DNA of 11,093 nt, from contig CAMDLJ010000052.1 of assembly GCA_945901665.1 (NCBI GenBank), forward strand, positions 1 through 11,093, written 5' to 3'. This document shows, in pieces, positions 1 to 6,898 of this stretch. Every line of letters begins with the position of its first letter. Positions within the stretch are counted from its first letter, which is position 1. The DNA is from Bordetella parapertussis (lineage in GTDB: Bacteria; Pseudomonadota; Gammaproteobacteria; Burkholderiales; Burkholderiaceae). The position numbers were made by a program, and so were the translations under genes. Below the pieces are notes generated by a model that ran no database searches, had not been told where the DNA came from, and was given only the letters and a program-made list of their open reading frames with translations.

Positions 1-51
1 TGATCCTGCAGCAGTGAAAGCAGCAGGTTCAACCTGAAGTACCCGTAAAAT

Positions 52-1032
52 TCAGAGCTTGCTTTGGCGGAATCGCTCGACGTCGTCGAGCAGTTTGTTC
101 TTGGCTTTAGGGTCGCCGCCGACCCATGCATAACGGCGCATATCGACCCCGTAAGTGATCATATTTTTAAGCAATGGCCCTAAGAAAATGCCGTGGGCAG
201 CATTGTCATAAAACCAAATGTCAATGTCGGCACCATTGCGTTTTTGTTGCTCGTACCACGTCATCACACTTTGAGTGACGCCTCTGGGATTCACCACCGG
301 GTTGCATGTTTTTGAGGTTCCGCTGGGGTGGTTGAACTCCACCACATTCAGCAGGCATGTCTCTTGGCGAAGCCAAATCATGTCGTCTTCTGTCCGTCCT
401 GCATAGTTATCCAGCTTTCCGTAGATCAAGCGAAGGGGAACGTTGAGGTTGTCTGGCAGGCCCAACCCCACACTCGGTCCACCTTCGGCAAAAATGCCTT
501 TGACGTGGATTGGTGAAACGGTACCAGCAATGTTGAACAGGACAGCGCCCCCATTGGAAAGTCCGTGAAAGTAAATTTGGTTGTTGTCGATGTCGGTGCG
601 TTTGAGTGCCCATTCGTAAGCACTAAGGGTCACCTTGTAAATCATTCTCTGGCGTGCTTCGTTGGTGCCTTTGGAGGCCCAAAACTGAGGGCCTTGGTAG
701 AACCCGTTGTGTTCATAAGCGTCAAAAGCCAAACTCGCAAATCCCTTGCTGCGGAAGGCTTCGGCTGCATTTCGGGTTGCAGTGTCCAAGCCTGCGCCCC
801 CGTGCAACACAATCATGAGCGGCGGTTTACTGGAACCGCGTGGCTTTTGAAATTGAGTGGAACGATGACATGGGTCAAAGTCCGCCAATGGGCCTTCAAC
901 CGTGAAAGACTGAGGGCGGATTTCTTTGAGAGTTGCGACGTTCGAAGGGGCCGGGTTGCAGTCTTGTGCTTTTGCACATGCCCAGCCCAAAACAAGAAGG
1001 CTAGCAAGCAGGGCAATACGGGTAGCGTTCAT
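52..1032 (-). CDS. Secreted alpha/beta hydrolase (PHB depolymerase/feruloyl esterase-like)
   Basis: A 326-residue protein with an N-terminal signal peptide: a short basic start, a hydrophobic stretch at about residues 6-18, and an AKA|QD type I cleavage site near residue 22. The cysteine in the signal region is not in a good lipobox, so an exported soluble protein is more likely than a lipoprotein. The mature part shows the alpha/beta-hydrolase layout: an oxyanion-hole HGG at 77-79, a nucleophile elbow GLSNGG with Ser159, a likely acid Asp208 in GKLDN, and a likely catalytic His280 in AAHGIF. It probably hydrolyses an ester outside the cytoplasm; the substrate cannot be read from sequence. 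I chose the ATG at 1032 because it opens the signal peptide and has GGAG eight bases upstream; the frame stays open to 1152, but the extra 40 residues look like non-coding sequence. The gene stands alone and has a lower GC content than the rest of the window. Close alternatives are dienelactone hydrolase-like or LpqC-like esterases. Confidence 0.8.
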   Translation of the reverse strand: MNATRIALLASLLVLGWACAKAQDCNPAPSNVATLKEIRPQSFTVEGPLADFDPCHRSTQFQKPRGSSKPPLMIVLHGGAGLDTATRNAAEAFRSKGFASLAFDAYEHNGFYQGPQFWASKGTNEARQRMIYKVTLSAYEWALKRTDIDNNQIYFHGLSNGGAVLFNIAGTVSPIHVKGIFAEGGPSVGLGLPDNLNVPLRLIYGKLDNYAGRTEDDMIWLRQETCLLNVVEFNHPSGTSKTCNPVVNPRGVTQSVMTWYEQQKRNGADIDIWFYDNAAHGIFLGPLLKNMITYGVDMRRYAWVGGDPKAKNKLLDDVERFRQSKL

Positions 1033-1420
1033 TGGGTCAGCTCCATTTGAAATGGTCACAAATTGAGTTGTACTGGAACACACTTTAAAACCGTGCACAT
1101 TTACGACAACATCGAAAGTAACAATCATCACAGTTTTAACCAACAACTCCACAAAATCAAGAATTTTTTAATTCAACCAGCAGCGGGTAAAAATGAAGAG
1201 CGATCAGTGATTTCTAAATCGCTGCCGCTGATTTTTCAGGGTGCTTGGTCTGTGATCATTGAGTGGTTATAGAAGTAGAAATTTAATGCTGAACGCAATG
1301 TCTTGCGAATCACATGGTTAGCCAGTTCATTCAACTTCCACTGCGCATCAAGAAAGTGTTTAGTGGTTTGGGGGGAAGTCACACCATCAAGATTTGATAG
1401 CGGGTGAATTGGTGGGCAGA
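1033..1420. other. AT-rich intergenic stretch without a convincing gene
   Basis: About 390 bases between the hydrolase start and the tRNA terminator. The composition is clearly richer in A and T than in the housekeeping genes to the right, especially at 1081-1200. A short plus-strand open frame (1063-1272) has no ribosome-binding site or recognisable protein features and is not called. One imperfect inverted repeat is visible at 1205-1224 (CAGTGATTT, two-base loop, AAATCGCTG, one G-T pair), with no adjoining T-tract in a useful place. The hydrolase promoter presumably lies here, but I cannot point to a convincing -35/-10 pair. Confidence 0.6.
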
Positions 1421-1446
1421 AACAAAAATGCGCCCAAAAGGCGCAT
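1421..1446 (-). terminator. Intrinsic terminator of tRNA-Ser
   Basis: On the minus strand a perfect 7-bp stem (ATGCGCC / GGCGCAT, 1428-1446) encloses a TTTTG loop and is followed at once by TTTTGTT (1427-1421). It begins 14 bases beyond the CCA end of the tRNA, the usual place for a rho-independent terminator of a monocistronic tRNA transcript. Confidence 0.8.
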
Positions 1447-1460
1447 GAATGCTAGGCTAC

Positions 1461-1552
1461 TGGCGGAGAGAGAGGGATTCGAACCCTCGATACGGCAAAA
1501 ACCGTATACCGGATTTCGAGTCCGGCGCATTCGACCACTCTGCCATCTCTCC
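1461..1552 (-). tRNA. tRNA-Ser(CGA), reads codon UCG
   Basis: The minus strand folds into a complete 92-nt class II tRNA. The acceptor stem is GGAGAGA (1552-1546) paired with TCTCTCC (1471-1465), with discriminator G at 1464 and an encoded CCA at 1463-1461. The anticodon stem CCGGA/TCCGG holds the loop CTCGAAA, giving anticodon CGA. The long variable arm (ATACGG, T-rich loop, CCGTAT) is the identity element recognised by seryl-tRNA synthetase, and the T arm is GAGGG-TTCGAAT-CCCTC. The gene follows serS and a lipoprotein gene on the same strand, has its own -10-like element and is followed by an intrinsic terminator. The synthetase that charges it is therefore encoded about 0.6 kb upstream. 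Confidence 0.97.
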
Positions 1553-1561
1553 GCTTGTCGA

Positions 1562-1574
1562 GGGCGCGATTCTA
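1562..1574 (-). promoter_or_regulatory. Likely -10 element and GC-rich discriminator of tRNA-Ser
   Basis: The minus strand reads TAGAAT (1574-1569), one base from the sigma-70 -10 consensus, followed by a GC-rich CGCGCCC discriminator. Transcription would start near 1562, about ten bases before the mature tRNA. GC-rich discriminators are known from stable-RNA promoters under stringent control. No good -35 hexamer stands 16-18 bases upstream (CCATAG is the 17-base candidate), so this is a moderate call. The tRNA could also be processed from serS-lipoprotein read-through. Confidence 0.5.
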
Positions 1575-1611
1575 TCAGCGCCTCATGACATCTATGGCGG
1601 CCTTACCTGCC

Positions 1612-2100
1612 TCAGGGCCGCACAGGTGTGGGCACCGCAGTGGTCGCAGGCATGGGGGCGGCGGCCGGTCGCGCCACAGGGGGGGTATTGGCGCTGCGCG
1701 GGGTGATGGTCATCACCAGGTTGGGGCCGCTGAGGGCGCCGCCTTCTGATATTTCAATGGTTGCACTGCGGTCGGCTTTGGTGAACACCAGCAAACTGCT
1801 TTTGCCACGGCTGGCCGATATCAAGCCCCAGCCATTGCGCTGGTATTGGTCCAAAAAGAAGTTGTAAGCGGCGCTGGTGTCGCGCCCCACATCCAGGGCC
1901 AATCGGCCAACCCAGTTGTCGCCAGCGCCCAAGATGAGCGACTGCTCGTGAACCACCCGGCTGCCCGGTGGCAGTTGGGTTTGGCCAATCAACTCTTGCA
2001 GGGGCAAGGGGGCCGGGCTGCCATCTGCCCCCAAGGGGGTGGTGTTGCATGCTGCAAGCAAGCACAAGGCCATCAAGGGGAAAAGGGAGTGGAGTTTCAT
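1612..2100 (-). CDS. Small serS-linked lipoprotein of unknown function
   Basis: A 162-residue protein beginning with a lipoprotein signal peptide: hydrophobic residues 5-17 and the lipobox LAAC with Cys18. The residue after the cysteine is Asn, not Asp, so by the E. coli Lol rule it would go to the outer membrane. The middle (about 35-135) is a compact domain with a conserved look (VGRLALDVGRD, FFLDQYQRNGW, SLLVFTKADRSATIEI). The repeated beta-like segments suggest a small alpha/beta fold, but I recognise no named family. The tail from about 138 is rich in Pro and Ala and probably unstructured. The gene starts 10 bases after the serS stop on the same strand and is very likely cotranscribed. 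No strong Shine-Dalgarno is visible. The function is unknown; an envelope role is inferred only from the lipobox. Confidence 0.85.
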   Translation of the reverse strand: MKLHSLFPLMALCLLAACNTTPLGADGSPAPLPLQELIGQTQLPPGSRVVHEQSLILGAGDNWVGRLALDVGRDTSAAYNFFLDQYQRNGWGLISASRGKSSLLVFTKADRSATIEISEGGALSGPNLVMTITPRSANTPPVARPAAAPMPATTAVPTPVRP

Positions 2101-2110
2101 GGACTGGCTT

Positions 2111-3451
<1,341 letters not shown>

Positions 3452-3479
3452 TTATCGGGCCCGGCAAATGCCACCGGCC

Positions 3480-4427
3480 TCAGGCATCTGGCTTGAGACC
3501 TTTGGGCAGCGGGAATTTGATGGTTTCTTGAATACCGTCCAGGGTGCGCACCGACACAGCACCCAAGGCACGCAAGCGGGTGATGACTTGTTGCACCAAG
3601 ATGTCAGGTGCAGACGCGCCAGCGGTCAGGCCGATGCGTTGTTTGCCATCAAACCAAGTGGCTTGCAACTCGTCGGCATGGTCCACCATATAGCTGGGTG
3701 TGCCGTACTTTTGCGACACATCGCGCAAGCGGTTGCTGTTGGAGCTGCTGGGGCTGCCGACCACAATGACGATGTCCACTTGGGGGCTGAGCAGCTTGAC
3801 CGCGTCTTGGCGGTTTTGGGTGGCATAGCAAATGTCTTGCTGCTTGGGCGGGCGAATTTGCGGAAAGCGTTTTTGCACAGCGGCCATGATTTCGGCCGCA
3901 TCGTCCACGCTCAAAGTGGTTTGGGTCACCACCGCCAGGCGCTCAGTTTGCATAGGTTGGACGGTGGCCACATCGTCCACATCTTCCACCAGGTGAATGC
4001 CCTCGGACAATTGGCCCATGGTGCCTTCGACTTCGGGGTGGCCTTTGTGGCCGATCATGATGAACTCATAGCCCTCGCGGTGCAGTTTGGCCACTTCAAC
4101 ATGCACCTTGGTCACCAAAGGACAGGTGGCATCAAACACCCGAAACCCACGCCTTTCGGCCTCGTGTTCCACTGCTTTGGGCACGCCGTGGGCGCTGAAC
4201 ACCAAGGTGGCACCGGGAGGCACATCGTTCAAGTCTTCAATGAAGATGGCACCACGTGAGCGCAAGTCATTGACCACATGGGTGTTGTGCACGATTTCAT
4301 GGCGCACATAAATGGGCGCGCCAAACTTGCTCAGGGCGTGCTCAACGATGTCAATGGCTCGGTCCACGCCGGCACAAAACCCCCGGGGTTCGGCCAAAAT
4401 GATTTCAGATGGCAACACAGCGCTCAT
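3480..4427 (-). CDS. ispH: 4-hydroxy-3-methylbut-2-enyl diphosphate reductase (IspH/LytB)
   Basis: A 315-residue iron-sulfur enzyme for the last step of the MEP (non-mevalonate) isoprenoid pathway, which reduces HMBPP to isopentenyl and dimethylallyl diphosphate. The three cluster cysteines are all present: Cys18 ([12 protein letters not shown]), Cys102 ([11 protein letters not shown]) and Cys200 ([10 protein letters not shown]). The substrate-binding histidines His47, His80 (SAHGV) and His130 ([11 protein letters not shown]) and the catalytic Glu134 are in place, as is the C-terminal SSNSNRL diphosphate-binding loop. The start codon overlaps the fkpB stop codon (ATGA) and is preceded by AGGTG four bases upstream, so translation is probably coupled to fkpB. 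fkpB-ispH is a well-known proteobacterial gene pair. Expression probably comes from the promoter upstream of fkpB. Confidence 0.98.
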   Translation of the reverse strand: MSAVLPSEIILAEPRGFCAGVDRAIDIVEHALSKFGAPIYVRHEIVHNTHVVNDLRSRGAIFIEDLNDVPPGATLVFSAHGVPKAVEHEAERRGFRVFDATCPLVTKVHVEVAKLHREGYEFIMIGHKGHPEVEGTMGQLSEGIHLVEDVDDVATVQPMQTERLAVVTQTTLSVDDAAEIMAAVQKRFPQIRPPKQQDICYATQNRQDAVKLLSPQVDIVIVVGSPSSSNSNRLRDVSQKYGTPSYMVDHADELQATWFDGKQRIGLTAGASAPDILVQQVITRLRALGAVSVRTLDGIQETIKFPLPKGLKPDA

Positions 4428-4888
4428 AAAACACCTATCAGTTGAACCTCAAATTGCACGGCTTGCCCGGCCAGCGGGTGATTGAAGTCAAACAGCACCG
4501 CCGAGTCACCCAATTGGCACACCGCACCCGCATAACTGCCAGCCCCATCGGGCGCTGGAAAAGCGACCACGTCCCCCACGGCATAACGCTCATCGGGGTC
4601 GCCCAGTTGGCGCAAGGTGTCACGGCTGACCCACTGCAGCATGTCCGGGTTGCGCGGGCCAAAGGCTTCGCCAGCGGCCAATTGGAAGGTGGTGTGGTCG
4701 CCATCGGCCAAGCCCATCAAATGCTGCTCCAGGGCGGGCGACAACTCGCCAGAGCCCAAGGACAAGGTGGCGGGTTTGCCGCCAAAGGTATTGATGATGT
4801 CGCCTTGCGGCCCCGTGAGGCGGTAGTGCAAGGTCAAAAAGGCGCCGGGCGTGACACGCACAATGGATTCGGTGGTGGGGGTGGTCAT
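4424..4888 (-). CDS. fkpB: FKBP-type peptidyl-prolyl cis-trans isomerase, SlpA type
   Basis: A 154-residue cytoplasmic peptidyl-prolyl isomerase/chaperone of the SlpA/FkpB family. The FKBP half begins at residues 17-60 ([32 protein letters not shown]). The insert-in-flap chaperone domain follows at about 75-125, after [11 protein letters not shown]. The family signature [10 protein letters not shown] is at 133-142, and the last strand ends in FEVQLIGVL. No signal peptide is present, as expected. The frame is open to a TTG at 4942, but that TTG is the first triplet of a perfect TTGACA -35 box, so initiation there is unlikely; the ATG at 4888 gives the family's usual length. The stop overlaps the ispH start by 4 bases. 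The gene is divergent from radC. Confidence 0.93.
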   Translation of the reverse strand: MTTPTTESIVRVTPGAFLTLHYRLTGPQGDIINTFGGKPATLSLGSGELSPALEQHLMGLADGDHTTFQLAAGEAFGPRNPDMLQWVSRDTLRQLGDPDERYAVGDVVAFPAPDGAGSYAGAVCQLGDSAVLFDFNHPLAGQAVQFEVQLIGVL

Positions 4889-4911
4889 AAAGCTTTGGGG
4901 TTTCACAACCC

Positions 4912-4942
4912 ATTGTAGAAATCCCTGAGACTGGCCTGTCAA
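4912..4942 (-). promoter_or_regulatory. Probable sigma-70 promoter of fkpB-ispH
   Basis: On the minus strand a perfect -35 hexamer TTGACA (4942-4937) and a near-consensus -10 hexamer TACAAT (4917-4912) are separated by 19 bases, two more than optimal. Transcription would start near 4905, leaving a leader of about 17 bases before the fkpB ATG at 4888. The box quality and the position in a divergent gap support the call; the long spacer is the weak point. Confidence 0.6.
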
Positions 4943-4992
4943 CCTTTAAGGCTTGGGTGGCATTAGAACAAAAATACTCCACCTCAACCCCG

Positions 4993-5664
4993 ATGCGCGA
5001 TTTACCCACCGATGTGCGCCCCCGCGAAAAGCTGCTGGCCCGGGGCCCTGAGGCTCTGAGCGACACCGAACTGCTGGCATTGCTGCTGCGCACCGGAACC
5101 CGTGGCCGGCATGTGCTGCAAATGGCCAGTGAACTTCTGGGTCAATTTGGTGGCATCTCGGGTTTGCTCCAAGCCCAGGCCAAAGACTTGCAGCGCTTCA
5201 AAGGTTTGGGGGGCACGGCCAAGCGGGCCGAGTTGCTGGCGGTATTGGAGCTGTCCCGCCGAGGCTTGGCCGAGCAATTGCGCCAACGACCGGTGCTGGA
5301 TTCGCCCGAACGCGTCAAACAGTACTTGCAGCTGCAATTGGGCCATTTGGGCCATGAAGTGTTTGCTCTGCTGCTGCTCGACAACCAACACCACTTGTTG
5401 CATTACCGCGCCATGTTTCAGGGCACGCTGAGCCAAGCCAGCGTCTACCCGCGCGAAGTGGTCAAACTCGCGCTTGATGTGGGTGCCAGCGGCGTGGTGT
5501 TGGCACACAACCACCCCAGTGGCAGCGTGCAAGCCTCGGCCGCCGACAAAGCCCTGACGCAAACCCTGAAGTCGGCCCTGGCCCTGGTCGATGTGCGAGT
5601 GCTGGACCACATCATCGTCGGCCCGGGTTGCGCATTTTCGATGGCCGAGGCGGGATTGATCTAA
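4993..5664 (+). CDS. radC: RadC family JAB/JAMM-domain protein
   Basis: A 223-residue RadC (UPF0758) protein. The N-terminal part (about 1-90) has the [14 protein letters not shown] opening and a helix-hairpin-helix region ([13 protein letters not shown]). The C-terminal part is the JAB1/MPN-like metalloprotease domain, with the JAMM ligands His172 and His174 in HNHPSG, Asp185 further on and probable Glu122. The reaction and role are unsettled in the family: the old link to DNA repair was not upheld in E. coli. The ATG at 4993 gives the usual family N-terminus but has no clear Shine-Dalgarno. An in-frame GTG at 4957 with AAGG five bases upstream would add 12 residues (235 in all) and is a real alternative. 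The gene is divergent from fkpB, 104 bases away. No good terminator follows. Confidence 0.95.
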   Translation: MRDLPTDVRPREKLLARGPEALSDTELLALLLRTGTRGRHVLQMASELLGQFGGISGLLQAQAKDLQRFKGLGGTAKRAELLAVLELSRRGLAEQLRQRPVLDSPERVKQYLQLQLGHLGHEVFALLLLDNQHHLLHYRAMFQGTLSQASVYPREVVKLALDVGASGVVLAHNHPSGSVQASAADKALTQTLKSALALVDVRVLDHIIVGPGCAFSMAEAGLI

Positions 5665-5823
5665 AAAAGCCCCGCGTCGTTCATCCAATGAAATGCCTGG
5701 GCCTGTGATCGCGAAGTACACCGCGGCAGGGCCATCCAGCCACGGTTGCGGCTGGCTATGATGCCAACCATGTTGTCAGCCACCCGCATGGCATCGACCC
5801 CACCCCAGCCTGTGTTGCCCACC
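5665..5823 (+). promoter_or_regulatory. radC-Smr gap with a weak -10-like box
   Basis: This 159-base gap separates two co-directional genes. TATGAT at 5757-5762 matches five of six bases of the -10 consensus and could start a transcript near 5769, giving a leader of about 55 bases for the Smr gene. No acceptable -35 hexamer is present 16-18 bases upstream and there is no TG extension in register, so the promoter call is weak. No terminator with a T-tract is visible after radC. Confidence 0.25.
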
Positions 5824-6486
5824 ATGAAATCGCGCTCCCTGAAAGACCTTGATGCGTTGCGCCAAACATTGGCCCAGCAGCAGGCGCAAGCGGCATTGGC
5901 AGCCCAAGCCCGGGCTGAGGCGCTGCGCCAAGCGCGGGCCGAACAAGAGCTGTTTGTGCGCTCAGTCGGGGCCGTCAAACCCCTCAACCCCCAAGCGCGG
6001 GTGCGGCTGCAAACCCCGGCACCCGCGCCTGAACCCTTGCAATTGCAACGCGACCAGCAAGCGGTGCTGCGCGAAAGCCTGAGTGATGAGATCGACATCA
6101 GCAGCATGATCGAAACCGATGACCAACTCAGCTACCTGCGCGATGGCATGGGCCGCGATGTGATCCGCAAGTTGCGCCAAGGCGATTGGGCTTTGCAAGG
6201 CGAAATTGACCTGCACGGCCTGCGCAGCGATGAGGCGCGCGAGGCCTTGGGCGGCTTTATCCGCCAAGCCCATCGCCAAGGTTGGCGCTGCGTGCGTGTG
6301 GTGCATGGCAAGGGCCTGGGCTCTCCGGGCAAAACACCGGTGCTTAAAAACAAAGTGCTGCGCTGGTTGGTGCAAAAAAGCGAGGTCTTGGCGTTTGTGC
6401 AAGCCACCCCGTCTGAAGGCGGGGCTGGGGCTTTGCGGGTGTTGTTGGCCCCTGTATCCACCCCCGCCAATCTCACGGGCCGTTGA
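5824..6486 (+). CDS. Smr-domain protein (putative endonuclease-like)
   Basis: A 220-residue protein. The N-terminal half (about 6-45) is an Ala/Gln/Arg-rich helix likely to form a coiled coil, followed by a Pro-rich linker (63-72). The C-terminal Smr (small MutS-related) domain spans about 127-210 and carries DLHG at 129-132, HGKG at 161-164 and GGAGALRVLL from 199. Smr domains bind or cut branched nucleic acids, and the related stand-alone protein SmrB acts in ribosome rescue in E. coli; which applies here is not known. The start at 5824 (MKSRSLKDLDAL) fits homologues; upstream in-frame ATGs at 5758-5788 add a poorly conserved-looking stretch. No strong Shine-Dalgarno is seen for any of them. 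The 3' end overlaps the convergent globin gene by 14 bases. Confidence 0.9.
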   Translation: MKSRSLKDLDALRQTLAQQQAQAALAAQARAEALRQARAEQELFVRSVGAVKPLNPQARVRLQTPAPAPEPLQLQRDQQAVLRESLSDEIDISSMIETDDQLSYLRDGMGRDVIRKLRQGDWALQGEIDLHGLRSDEAREALGGFIRQAHRQGWRCVRVVHGKGLGSPGKTPVLKNKVLRWLVQKSEVLAFVQATPSEGGAGALRVLLAPVSTPANLTGR

Positions 6487-6880
6487 GGTTGCGCATCCAA
6501 TCAGCGGTCTGGAAAAAGCTCTCTTGCAAGCGGGTTTGCAGTGGCTGGGGCAGCGCCAGCTCTTGCATGGCCTGGGCCATGCATGCCAGCCACTGGTCGC
6601 GCTCGCGCACACCTATCGCAAATGGCATGTGGCGCATGCGCAAGCGCGGGTGGCCAAAGCGCTCGGTGTAGTGCGACGGCCCGCCCAACCAACCACACAA
6701 AAACCAAAACAATTTATCCCTGGCTGACAGCAAGTCGCTGCCGTGCACAGCGCGCAAATGGGCATAGGCCGGCTCTAGATCCATCAGGTCGTAAAACCGG
6801 TCCACCAGGGCGCGCACCTGGGCTTCGCCACCCACCATCTCAAAAGCGGTGGTGCTGTCTGGGCTGTCTTGTTCATCCAT
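6473..6880 (-). CDS. Group II truncated haemoglobin (trHbO-like)
   Basis: A 135-residue haem protein of the 2-on-2 truncated globin family, cytoplasmic. Group II hallmarks are visible: Tyr30 at B10 (DRFYDLMD), GGP at 66-68, the segment HPRLRMRHMPF with proximal His84, and Trp97 at G8 (RDQWLACM). The CD1 position appears to be His46 in place of the Tyr of Mycobacterium trHbO, a variant I believe is common in proteobacteria. Known roles of the family are oxygen binding, redox chemistry and protection from nitrosative or oxidative stress; the ligand used here is not determinable. It lies 18 bases after the FtsX permease on the same strand and is probably the last gene of an fdhD-permease-globin operon. 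Its last 14 bases overlap the end of the Smr gene. Confidence 0.93.
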   Translation of the reverse strand: MDEQDSPDSTTAFEMVGGEAQVRALVDRFYDLMDLEPAYAHLRAVHGSDLLSARDKLFWFLCGWLGGPSHYTERFGHPRLRMRHMPFAIGVRERDQWLACMAQAMQELALPQPLQTRLQESFFQTADWMRNLNGP

Positions 6881-6898
6881 GCGGTGTTGCCGGCTGGT

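Noticed and set aside
24..36. Inverted repeat CAGGTT-C-AACCTG after the hydrolase stop
   Set aside because: The stem has six pairs with a one-base centre and no T-tract on either strand, so it is too weak to call as a terminator.
2..37. Plus-strand frame reading DPAAVKAAGST then TGA at the left edge, which could be the C-terminus of a gene convergent with the hydrolase
   Set aside because: Only eleven residues are visible, with no family signature. A short open frame at an edge is expected by chance; it could be settled with the sequence to the left.
1063..1272. Plus-strand open frame of 69 codons upstream of the hydrolase
   Set aside because: It has no ribosome-binding site, no recognisable protein features and lies in AT-rich intergenic DNA, so it is likely a chance frame.
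1394..1749. Several plus-strand open frames across the tRNA and the lipoprotein gene
   Set aside because: They run antisense through a complete tRNA-Ser and the lipoprotein coding region and read as shadow frames. The segment GFEPS/RDSNP seen in them is the familiar translation artefact of tRNA 3' ends.
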